Below are positions 42,664 to 50,622 of a stretch of 64,000 bases of DNA, piece after piece (the first letter of the stretch is position 1; every line of letters begins with the position of its first letter). The position numbers and the translations under genes are program-made. Source of the stretch: Citrobacter freundii (GTDB lineage: Bacteria > Bacteroidota > Bacteroidia > Chitinophagales > Chitinophagaceae); assembly GCA_003243445.1 (NCBI GenBank), contig QFQQ01000005.1:1-64000 (forward strand), read 5' to 3'. Below the pieces are notes generated by a model. That model did no database searches, was not told where the DNA came from, and saw nothing but the letters and a program-made list of their open reading frames with translations.

Positions 42664-43437
42664 CTATTTTTCTCTACTTTTGATTCTTTGATTATATCTC
42701 GTTGAAGTTTTTCTTTGAATTCCAATCAGACTGATACCAAGCCGCAGTGAATAATTGTTCCAGCCTTTTTTCATTAAAAATCCAGTATTTCCTATCAAGT
42801 ATTGATATTTCATTGCCGCTGTGAAATACAATTGAGGATAGCGCCGCGGATTTGTTCCTCGAATAGATAGAGCAACCCCTGGCTGAATCAGGTAGAGAGT
42901 GTTTGAAGTTATTTTTTGAGGGATTAATCTGTCGCCGTATCGCGTGTGCCTGGTAACCAGCACGGATTTATCCCGCAGGGTTGTCGATGCAATTCCGTTC
43001 AACAACTCGACATTGAAGCGGATTCTATTTCGGGAAACAAAAGCGAATCTATTCATCCATCCAACCTCTGCGTATTCAAGTATTGGTTCCGTTACGATTT
43101 GTGAGAATTGCTGAGCCTGCTGCTGAGGTGTAACCCCCAATGATAGACCCGAGCTCCAGCGGTTGCTGATAAAGAACATAATGTCAGTCCCCGTTCCCCA
43201 GACCCCGGACTGAGGAAAGTTTGTATTCAGAACATAAAGATCGATTCCGAAACTTCCCTTATATTTTAATCGTTCATTGTTGGGCTGATATTCTTTGATC
43301 GAATCTAGGTTTTTCTTAAGCGGTATAATCTCATTTTTCATAAGACTGTCAGCAGCAAAATTTGTTTTTTCATCTGACTGTGATCTCCCAACCGAGCCGT
43401 AAAAAATCAAGATACTAAGCAAAAGATAGTTTATCAT
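42664..43437 (-). CDS. Hypothetical outer-membrane beta-barrel-like protein
   Basis: A 257-residue exported protein (signal MINYLLLSILIFYGSVGRS). Alternating short strands with aromatic ends (SFGIDLYVLNTNF, ISNRWSSGLSLGV, GWNNYSLRLGISLIG) suggest a small barrel, followed by a basic C-terminus. No named family was recognised. Confidence 0.55.
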   Translation of the reverse strand: MINYLLLSILIFYGSVGRSQSDEKTNFAADSLMKNEIIPLKKNLDSIKEYQPNNERLKYKGSFGIDLYVLNTNFPQSGVWGTGTDIMFFISNRWSSGLSLGVTPQQQAQQFSQIVTEPILEYAEVGWMNRFAFVSRNRIRFNVELLNGIASTTLRDKSVLVTRHTRYGDRLIPQKITSNTLYLIQPGVALSIRGTNPRRYPQLYFTAAMKYQYLIGNTGFLMKKGWNNYSLRLGISLIGIQRKTSTRYNQRIKSREK

Positions 43438-43517
43438 AAATCTAAATTGAGTGCTATGTTGTATTACCTCTATTCATACTAAACGCTGGTTGGAGGTGTT
43501 GAAAGCTTCAGATTTAC

Positions 43518-44045
43518 TCAGAATCCCTTAGAAAGCCGGTACATGCCCCACCATCCGACTGGTGCCAATGCTATCACGCTCCACATTCCTGGAAAATAGC
43601 CGTATGGCGTACCAGTAAAAAGCGGAAATATAAAATGCGCAAGCTCCGTCAATCCCATTGAACAGAAGAAAGTCCACGCCAGATAATAACCCAATTGAGA
43701 TCGCTTCCAGATCAGGAAAGGGATAAGCAGCCAGCAAGCCCCAATAGCATACAGGATAATGACAAGCGGTGACATTTCCTCGGGCACTGGCACTCCCGTA
43801 AGTTCAGCCAGGGCGGGAAAAAAATCCATTTCGCGTTCTTCTACTTTATGCAGGATAAATAATAATAACGTAATAACGTATGGAACAGCAATTTTCCGGA
43901 GTGGTAGCCGAGAAGGAGCGACGATCCAACAAAACAGCCCACCGACATAACCGAAAGTAAAAATGAAAGCTGGGGCAAGCCCGAGCGCCAGATAGCCAAT
44001 CAGAACAGCTGTTATGGTGAATAGTGTTGCGACAAGAAATATCAT
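43518..44045 (-). CDS. HXXEE-domain membrane protein
   Basis: A 175-residue protein of about five membrane helices. It contains LHKVEEREM, the HxxEE motif, and later GLTELAHFIFPLF, a second conserved His/Glu site of the family. The function of HXXEE proteins is unknown. It lies between the barrel-like gene and mgtC. Confidence 0.7.
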   Translation of the reverse strand: MIFLVATLFTITAVLIGYLALGLAPAFIFTFGYVGGLFCWIVAPSRLPLRKIAVPYVITLLLFILHKVEEREMDFFPALAELTGVPVPEEMSPLVIILYAIGACWLLIPFLIWKRSQLGYYLAWTFFCSMGLTELAHFIFPLFTGTPYGYFPGMWSVIALAPVGWWGMYRLSKGF

Positions 44046-44103
44046 CTGTGTGCTATTGTACTGAATAAATGGGCTTTAACGCTTACCGTGAAAAATTTGG
44101 TTG

Positions 44104-44583
44104 TTACTCAGATCGTTCATCACCTTGTTCTGCGTTTTCAGCGTCTCCGATTCTGGTCTGTTCTTTCCACTTTACATACCATTTCTGATGATGGAGGCTA
44201 AGCAAGAAATATAGGGTGACAGCACCGACGCCTGCAATAACAAACATGTTCAAGCCGATTGCTACGCCTATTGCTGCAGTACACCAGATAGTGGCAGCCG
44301 TTGTTAAACCGGAAGTTGTGTTTTGCGGTCCGTGACGAGTGATCATTCCTGCACCAAGGAAACCCACTCCAACAACAATGTTTGCCACAATACGGGAAGC
44401 AGCCGCAGTATCCTGCAAATGTGCACCCACGGAAGTGAATATTGTTGCACCGACGGCTACTGCCGCATACGTCCTGATACCTGCATCTTTGCCATGCTTT
44501 TCGCGGTCAAAGCCGATGAAGGCTCCGAGTCCCAATGCTGCGAGTAGTTTGATCGCAACGGTCAATTCAGCTGAAATGTCCAT
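44104..44583 (-). CDS. MgtC/SapB-family membrane protein
   Basis: A 159-residue protein. The pattern LLAALGLGAFIGFDREKHGKDAGIRTYAAVAVG near residues 12-44, followed by VVGVGFLGAGMI and GLTTAATIWCTAAIGVAIGLN, is typical of MgtC/SapB. Such proteins are linked to magnesium homeostasis and membrane potential. It lies 43 bases after the bestrophin gene. Confidence 0.88.
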   Translation of the reverse strand: MDISAELTVAIKLLAALGLGAFIGFDREKHGKDAGIRTYAAVAVGATIFTSVGAHLQDTAAASRIVANIVVGVGFLGAGMITRHGPQNTTSGLTTAATIWCTAAIGVAIGLNMFVIAGVGAVTLYFLLSLHHQKWYVKWKEQTRIGDAENAEQGDERSE

Positions 44584-44626
44584 AGATAGTTAATGATTTT
44601 ATTGAGTTGGCTTTCTTGCCGGTACC

Positions 44627-45514
44627 TTACATGATAAAATAGGAATCTGAATTATTGGTAGCTGTAGGGATTGGTTCACCGGCCATTTCCAGTAAATTCC
44701 GTTCAATAGTTTGTGAAAGGGCCAGCATAGGCGTATCCGTCGGCTTATTGTCAAAAGGATCCTGCATAAGTATCGCAGTTCGTTCAATAGCGATGAATAA
44801 TACCGGGATCAGTGTTGCGACCACTATTTCAACCCAGGGGTTGTTGTGTTGCAATCCAAACGGTAACATAGTCATCAACACATAGATCAGGAAGTGAATG
44901 AGGACGCTATATGATCTTGGAAAGATAGTGTTCTTAATCCTTTCGCACCTGCCCATAGAGTCGGTAAGCCGTTGGATCGTACTATCTAATTGAACCTGTT
45001 TATTAGCGTCCAGTTGATACCTAGATGACAGTTCTGCCAGTTCCTCCGCATGCCTCGTTAGGAGAAGATTCGGAAGGTTGCCGCTATGCAGCTGATATTC
45101 GTCACAATATTTTTTCACTTGTTCGGGCATTTCTTGTTTACGCATTGCGCTGGTCAGGGCATAACACCAAAGGGATTGTCTTCGGGCAAATTGTTTGATA
45201 TACCTGCTTTTATTTTCATCAGATGGAATAAACTGAAGCAGTTGTCTGACCAATGTGCGGCTGTCGTTCACAATCGCACCCCAAATTATTCTCGCTTCCC
45301 ACCAGCGCTCATAAGATTGTGCGGTACGGAATGCCAGCAGTAAAGACAGAAGCGTTCCTACCAGGGCTGAAAGACCAATAGGGATGGTGATACTTTTAAA
45401 AAACGGCAAGTGATCGGTCAGTCCGATAACTCCTGCATAAATAAAAATGGCTAATGCATCCCACTTGATCAGCTTCAGGAAATAGAGTACGGATATTCTG
45501 TTGTTGGTCAGCAT
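44627..45514 (-). CDS. Bestrophin-family anion channel-like protein
   Basis: A 295-residue RFP-TM/bestrophin family member. The N-terminal FLKLIKWDALAIFIYAG and PIGLSALVGTLLSLLLAFRTAQSYERWWEARIIWG segments and the later PFDNKPTDTPMLALSQTIERNLLEM block (an Asp-rich Ca-clasp-like site) are family markers. Bacterial bestrophins act as chloride or sodium channels. It is in a minus-strand run with DUF2279 and mgtC. Confidence 0.85.
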   Translation of the reverse strand: MLTNNRISVLYFLKLIKWDALAIFIYAGVIGLTDHLPFFKSITIPIGLSALVGTLLSLLLAFRTAQSYERWWEARIIWGAIVNDSRTLVRQLLQFIPSDENKSRYIKQFARRQSLWCYALTSAMRKQEMPEQVKKYCDEYQLHSGNLPNLLLTRHAEELAELSSRYQLDANKQVQLDSTIQRLTDSMGRCERIKNTIFPRSYSVLIHFLIYVLMTMLPFGLQHNNPWVEIVVATLIPVLFIAIERTAILMQDPFDNKPTDTPMLALSQTIERNLLEMAGEPIPTATNNSDSYFIM

Positions 45515-45565
45515 AAGATAATTTTATAGACGTGTTGTGACAAAATTTTGTTTATAGCCAGCATA

Positions 45566-46561
45566 CTAGAAATATAAGAAATAGCCTTTGACTCTACCCT
45601 GACTATACTCCAAAGAGGGCAATGGTATTTTCAGCACATTTACCAGATCAAACACCGTGCGCAAAGTTTTGCTACTGGTTTTGATCCGGGAAAGATCGAG
45701 ATCCAGCGACAAATACCATTGACGGTATCTGGGAATATCCCGCCGGTCGAATACAATATGCCCGTCTGCATCAATCTCCCTGTTCTCAACCCCCCCCAGC
45801 ATACCCTGACCTCCAGTTCCGATCGCAAGACTCAACCAACCAGGTAATTTTGCGTGGGGTAGGATAGACGTGAGGTTAATGCTTAGCCAGTATGTTTGAG
45901 CGTTATAATCTTTAAGTAAGCGGGAGGGAAGGGTATTTCCAAATAATTCATCAACACGTGAGGTGAGTTCTGGCAAATAGCGATCGCGGTGAGCCGACAA
46001 TTTTATACGCACGATCTGTTTATCAGACAGCGTTTCTTGTAACGCAAAAACTCCTGTGCCAAAAACATTCGCCGTCATGTCGCTCCAGGACCAACCCCAT
46101 TTCGCGGAACGTCCATCAAGATACTCTATCGTGCTGAGATAGCTCATGCTGGTCAGGCTGCCTAACAGAATTGAAGTGGCTTTACCTGTTCCTGCCCATT
46201 GCCAGGCTTTGAAAGAAAGATTGGCGGTGTTGTAGCTGGTCCAGAGGTGTCCCATCTTATCAAGTTGCAGCCATTCTTTTGCGTCATTGAATGATCGAAG
46301 GGAAGCACGATCATAGTTTTTATACCAGGCGTTATTCAACGCAACGAATGAAATGCCAAGGCTTCCCGCAGAAATACTCCCAACCAGTATTTTTCGATTC
46401 ATAGCCATCTTTTTCAATGAATCTGACGCATTGTGTACAGGCTCGTTGTCCTTAAAATACATTTCTTCAGAATGTTGCGCTATTGCAGGATGGATGTTGG
46501 TAATAATCGTCAATAATGACAGGATGCATTGGATCAATATTTTTGCATGTAGCTTTTGCAT
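45566..46561 (-). CDS. DUF2279 family protein
   Basis: A 331-residue exported protein (signal ending near HPAIAQH). The DUF2279 pattern FNDAKEWLQLDKMGHLWTSYNTAN and SYLSTIEYLDGRSAKWGWSWSDMTANVFG is clear. It is usually a predicted outer-membrane or periplasmic protein of unknown role. It starts 16 bases after the MbnH-like gene, so it is probably cotranscribed. Confidence 0.8.
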   Translation of the reverse strand: MQKLHAKILIQCILSLLTIITNIHPAIAQHSEEMYFKDNEPVHNASDSLKKMAMNRKILVGSISAGSLGISFVALNNAWYKNYDRASLRSFNDAKEWLQLDKMGHLWTSYNTANLSFKAWQWAGTGKATSILLGSLTSMSYLSTIEYLDGRSAKWGWSWSDMTANVFGTGVFALQETLSDKQIVRIKLSAHRDRYLPELTSRVDELFGNTLPSRLLKDYNAQTYWLSINLTSILPHAKLPGWLSLAIGTGGQGMLGGVENREIDADGHIVFDRRDIPRYRQWYLSLDLDLSRIKTSSKTLRTVFDLVNVLKIPLPSLEYSQGRVKGYFLYF

Positions 46562-46577
46562 AATTGATTTATTACCG

Positions 46578-47639
46578 CTATCTCAAATGCTGATACCGTT
46601 TTGATGAAGGATCTGAAAAATTAGTGTCTTTCAAGAAGGATGAGTCTGTTAATGTGCGAAGGAAGTAGGAAAGATATTGGACCTCCTGCCGATCGAGCAA
46701 CTTTGCTCTTAATATTAACGAGTCAGTGCGATGGTCATTTTGTCGCGCGTATTTGGAATGATCTAATGCAACGGAAAGACCGAAAATTCGACCATCATGC
46801 ATATACGGTGCAGTGATGGCAACATTCCTCAAGGAGGGCACTTTGAATTTTAAGGAATCCTCTTGGTTACCCGTAATCCGCATTCTTCCGTAATCATTGA
46901 AAAAAGTATCTACTGGCTGACCGATGTTGCGAAACCTTTGATCTGTAAACAGTGGTGGAGTGTGGCAACCAGCGCAGCGGACCATAAAAAGATCATATCC
47001 TTTTTGTTCCCATTGCGTGAAAGTTGTTTTTCCGGCGATTACCCTGTCATATTTTGAATCGGCAGAAACGAGCATGCCAGTGAACTGGGCAAGCGCTTTT
47101 AGCAGATGTTGGGAACTGATCTTTGTACTTCCAAATGCCGCGCTGAACATCCGTCGATATTCTTTATCGTTACTTAACAACAAGAGAATAGCGTCTATTG
47201 AGGTCGCCATTTCTGAAGTGTCGGTGATCGGGGCGAGGGGCTGTACCTCGATATGATTGATTCCCCCATCATAATGAAACGCTTTCTGCCATGCAAGATT
47301 GGAGAGGCCCGGCGCGTTCCTGAAGGAAAAAGCGCTGTTAAAGCCATGACTCAATGGATGCTCAAAATCTGCAAAACCAGCAAATTGCTGATGACAGGAT
47401 GCGCAGGAAGTGACACCATCCCTGGATAGTCTGCCATCGTAAAATAATTTTCTGCCTAACTCAAATCCTTCGCGTGATAGGGGGTTATTTTTATAAGTAT
47501 ATACCGGTATAGGAAACCCTTTTGGTATCGTTTGTGTTAGAGGTTCACGGTTAACAGTTGGAACTACAAACGACTCCATCAACAGACTACTAATGATCAT
47601 TGAGACTGTAAACATTGATATGATCAGTGTCTTTTTCAA
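46578..47639 (-). CDS. Cytochrome c peroxidase/MauG family dihaem protein (MbnH-like)
   Basis: A 353-residue exported protein with two haem c motifs, CASCHQ near residue 78 and CAGCHT near 223, and the family patterns LSRDGVTSCASCHQQFAGF and VPSLRNVAITAPYMHDGR. It overlaps the MbnP-like gene by 4 bases. In known systems an MbnH dihaem enzyme oxidises a tryptophan of its partner MbnP, so this pair may act the same way on a copper-binding protein. The pairing is seen; the reaction here is inferred. Confidence 0.88.
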   Translation of the reverse strand: MKKTLIISMFTVSMIISSLLMESFVVPTVNREPLTQTIPKGFPIPVYTYKNNPLSREGFELGRKLFYDGRLSRDGVTSCASCHQQFAGFADFEHPLSHGFNSAFSFRNAPGLSNLAWQKAFHYDGGINHIEVQPLAPITDTSEMATSIDAILLLLSNDKEYRRMFSAAFGSTKISSQHLLKALAQFTGMLVSADSKYDRVIAGKTTFTQWEQKGYDLFMVRCAGCHTPPLFTDQRFRNIGQPVDTFFNDYGRMRITGNQEDSLKFKVPSLRNVAITAPYMHDGRIFGLSVALDHSKYARQNDHRTDSLILRAKLLDRQEVQYLSYFLRTLTDSSFLKDTNFSDPSSKRYQHLR

Positions 47640-48403
47640 TATGCCAAAATTGATTTTAGTGAAAACATCTCCTTGTAATTTTCGGCATAGCGTTTCGCAA
47701 GCGGACCTGCACTTGTACAGGCGGGTGTGTCGCTGATCTTAAGGTCTTCAGTTCCCGTGAACCAGTAGTTCAGGTCGGTAACAATGTTAATATTGCTCCG
47801 GGTATTTTCTGTAATGTGAAATGTCTCTTTCTGTTTAAAAGCCAGAAAGATGCGCTGAAGCGAATTGTATTTACCGTCATATCCGCCGATATGGTATTCA
47901 AACATCCGACGGGGTAATGTTGAAGCAGCCGAAGTACCTTCGAGTTTAGCCATCACATAACCAGTGTTCCAGGTCCAGAACATGTCGTTGATGGGGTCCA
48001 GTGTTCCTGTTTGCGCTCCACTGACATTGTCTATGCTGTCGACACCAATAAGAAAAGATATGCCCGCATAGTTTCCGGTTGGGACCTTTAACCGAATTGT
48101 TTTTGATGAATCAACTGATTCGTTGATTAAGAAATGTTCAGGACTGATGTAAGTCCCATCGTTCTCCCCGCCATGCAGAGCAATATGGCTTACATAGTAT
48201 TTGAACTTGTGGACGGTAAAAGACTCTCCGAATGGATTGACATATTGTTTTCCTAAGACGAGAGAATCAGCCCCAACCTGATGGGAAAAAGAAAGTGCAA
48301 TTGCCCCTGAATCCTGATTAAATAACTGTTGCTGCAATGCCGTTGACCAGTAATTGTCCTGGAAAAGAGAAAGAGACGCCAGCAGATAAAATAACACAGG
48401 CAT
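47636..48403 (-). CDS. MbnP family protein (copper-binding type)
   Basis: A 255-residue exported protein (signal MPVLFYLLASLSLFQD). Typical MbnP features are IALSFSHQVGADSLVLGKQYVN, FTVHKFKYYVSHIAL, IGVDSIDNVSGAQTGTLDP and MFWTWNTGYVMAKLEG, with Trp residues in the conserved position. MbnP proteins bind Cu(I) through a kynurenine made by MbnH. It lies directly upstream of the MbnH-like gene with a 4-base overlap. Confidence 0.85.
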   Translation of the reverse strand: MPVLFYLLASLSLFQDNYWSTALQQQLFNQDSGAIALSFSHQVGADSLVLGKQYVNPFGESFTVHKFKYYVSHIALHGGENDGTYISPEHFLINESVDSSKTIRLKVPTGNYAGISFLIGVDSIDNVSGAQTGTLDPINDMFWTWNTGYVMAKLEGTSAASTLPRRMFEYHIGGYDGKYNSLQRIFLAFKQKETFHITENTRSNINIVTDLNYWFTGTEDLKISDTPACTSAGPLAKRYAENYKEMFSLKSILAY

Positions 48404-48437
48404 AAGTAGAGTGTTTAGTGTTCGTGTATGGAACTAT

Positions 48438-49163
48438 TTACTGATGGCTCCATTTTCCAGATTTTTTCAGGTAACGTATCAATAGATAATAGGCCAGTAT
48501 AACGGGGAGTATTATTGCTAGCAGTAAATTCCTGATCGAAGAATCATAATCTGTAAGTTCAGGATAAGTGAATAGTGTGATCAGCGTAATTCCTGTCAGC
48601 CAGACAAATTGCGTATTGTATTCTTTTGTCAACCAGCGTTTCCATCTGAATGTCATCGAACGAAATGTTGCGGAAAGACCTTTGGTTGAGGGAAACCATC
48701 GGTTCACGTGATTGCAATAATTGTCAAACACGATTCCAAATTTATTCCGGAGGAAATGTTCTTCTGCCAGAACTATCGCCTGATATGTGAAGAGAAAGAA
48801 AGGAATGACTACCGCGAGATAAAACAATGAATTAGCCAAAATTCCTGCTCCCAATAGCATTAAGATATTTCCGACATATAATGGATTTCTACAATGATTA
48901 AAAATGCCTGTTGTTACAAGATCATCTGCATAAACCTTTCCGTCCTTTCCTCCACGGATAATATATGCAAGGCCAATCGTTGCCCCCCTGATCAACTGAC
49001 CCAAAATCGTGATGGTGAGGCCAATTGCCAGCGGCCAGTAATAATAGTTGCTGCCAAGCCGCTTCGCATCGAATATTGGTGGCGATGGAATGAACAGCAT
49101 CAGATATAAAAAGATGAATAAAAAGTTCCTGTACTTATACAGAAAATTACCGATCGTAACCAT
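48438..49163 (-). CDS. Isoprenylcysteine carboxyl methyltransferase-like membrane protein
   Basis: A 241-residue polytopic protein of the ICMT/PEMT fold. The HCRNPLYVGNILMLLGAGILAN segment, then EEHFLRNKFGIVFDNYCNHVNRWFP, gives the SAM-binding RNPLYVG...EE pattern of the family. In bacteria the substrates are usually unknown. It is the first gene of the run leading to MbnP and MbnH. Confidence 0.8.
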   Translation of the reverse strand: MVTIGNFLYKYRNFLFIFLYLMLFIPSPPIFDAKRLGSNYYYWPLAIGLTITILGQLIRGATIGLAYIIRGGKDGKVYADDLVTTGIFNHCRNPLYVGNILMLLGAGILANSLFYLAVVIPFFLFTYQAIVLAEEHFLRNKFGIVFDNYCNHVNRWFPSTKGLSATFRSMTFRWKRWLTKEYNTQFVWLTGITLITLFTYPELTDYDSSIRNLLLAIILPVILAYYLLIRYLKKSGKWSHQ

Positions 49164-49277
49164 TGATGTTTTTTACGTGCGTTATAAAATATTATCCATT
49201 ACTATTCGTCATACTTATAGTCTTCTATCCGGTGTATCCAATTATACCGTCGTTCAAAAGACAAAATATCCGCTGGT

Positions 49278-49343
49278 GGGTTTGGATGCCCTGCCCCATA
49301 AGTTGTTTTCTTGAAAAGAAAACGGGAAGCAGGGCTCCAACCC
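49278..49343 (-). other. Long imperfect hairpin between the cusB-like and ICMT genes
   Basis: Outer arms gggtttggatgccctgcccc (49278-49297) and cgggaagcagggctccaa-ccc (49323-49343) pair over most of their length with small bulges. Inner arms gttttctt (49305-49312) and aagaaaac (49316-49323) close the loop. It could be the terminator of the pump operon, a leader of the next operon, or a mobile hairpin. Confidence 0.6.
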
Positions 49344-49351
49344 ATCTTACG

Positions 49352-50587
49352 TTATTCCTCTTCTTCACTGTTCTTCATCTTAGAGAGGAGATCATAAGCT
49401 CCTTTTAATACGATTTTAGTTTTCGCTGGTTGAAGTTGATCAGGTAACTGGACAGCAATGAATCCGGCCTCACTGATTCCGGTTTGAACTTCAACAATTT
49501 TGAATTCGTATTTTGCGGAATTTTCGCTAGCCGCCGGTTTTGCCTGATTTTGTGTACCCGCATTTTGAGTAGGTTCTGCGGCTACAGTTTCCACAAACAC
49601 ATATTTCTTTCCTTCAAAATCGACCACCGCAGTTTCAGGAAGGGCTAATTCCTGGCTGTTGCCTGCCTCAATCAATGCCTGCAAATAAGTGCCCGGAACA
49701 AAATTGCCACTTGCGCCATTAGTTATGCTGTGCACACGCACAGTCTTGTCTTCATTTATTTCCCTTCCAACCAGTGTGATCGTCGCTGTCCGCTCAATCG
49801 TTTCATTGGCTAAAACGAACCGGACTTTCTGGTTCACCTTTATTTTCGACAGATCCTTTTCAAATACATTTAATTCTACGTGCAGGTCGGAACCATTTAC
49901 TATTTCGAACATGACATCATTAGGATTAATAAACTTTCCAATGTTAACGTTGACCTTTGTGACATATCCGTTAACAGGTGAATAGATGTTTGTGGTGGAT
50001 GATATTTTATCTGCTGTCAGTCTATCTGTGTTGATATTGACCAGCTCAAGCTTATGTTTAAGACCACCAACTTTCGCCAACATGCTATTATACTGGGATC
50101 TCGCATTTTGCAGTGTTTTCTGTGAGTTAACATTTTCCTTTGCGAGTTCCTGCTGACGGTTGTATTCTGCATCAAGAAATTCCAGTTGTGCTTTATTATC
50201 AAGATAGTCTTGCTGCAATTGGACGAAGTCTTGATTCTGCAAAACAGCAATCACCTGGCCTTTTTTAACAATGCTGCCCTGAAGCAGGGGAGTTGACCGG
50301 ATGATGCCGCCCATTTGGGTAGTAATGCTTACAAGGTTTTGCGGAGGTACATCCAGATAGCCATTCACTTTTAATACTCCACTCATGGATCGCATTTGTG
50401 CATAACCTGTTTCTATGCCGGTAATATCATATTGTTCTTTTGTTAAATCCACCGTTGTGCTGGATTCATTATGCGCCGAAGTTGAATCCTTTGCCGTAGC
50501 TTCTGGTGATGCTTCATTGCTGCTACAGGCAGTTACGGCGAAAGCTGCAATTGCTAAACAAACACCTAAAAGTTTGAACCGTTTCAT
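49352..50587 (-). CDS. RND efflux periplasmic adaptor (CusB/CzcB type)
   Basis: A 411-residue lipoprotein-type membrane-fusion protein (signal FKLLGVCLAIAAFAVTACSS). It has barrel-sandwich parts (GGIIRSTPLLQGSIVKKGQVIAVL), a helical hairpin (LQQDYLDNKAQLEFLDAEYNRQQ) and a beta-barrel, plus a short Ala/Gln-rich insert near 345-360. It follows the fused pump gene by 35 bases. It connects the inner-membrane pump with the outer-membrane channel for metal export. It is the intact paralog of the pseudogene at 36846. Confidence 0.9.
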   Translation of the reverse strand: MKRFKLLGVCLAIAAFAVTACSSNEASPEATAKDSTSAHNESSTTVDLTKEQYDITGIETGYAQMRSMSGVLKVNGYLDVPPQNLVSITTQMGGIIRSTPLLQGSIVKKGQVIAVLQNQDFVQLQQDYLDNKAQLEFLDAEYNRQQELAKENVNSQKTLQNARSQYNSMLAKVGGLKHKLELVNINTDRLTADKISSTTNIYSPVNGYVTKVNVNIGKFINPNDVMFEIVNGSDLHVELNVFEKDLSKIKVNQKVRFVLANETIERTATITLVGREINEDKTVRVHSITNGASGNFVPGTYLQALIEAGNSQELALPETAVVDFEGKKYVFVETVAAEPTQNAGTQNQAKPAASENSAKYEFKIVEVQTGISEAGFIAVQLPDQLQPAKTKIVLKGAYDLLSKMKNSEEEE

Positions 50588-50622
50588 ACTAGAATATTTT
50601 TCTTTTTCTTTGAGAAAATTAA

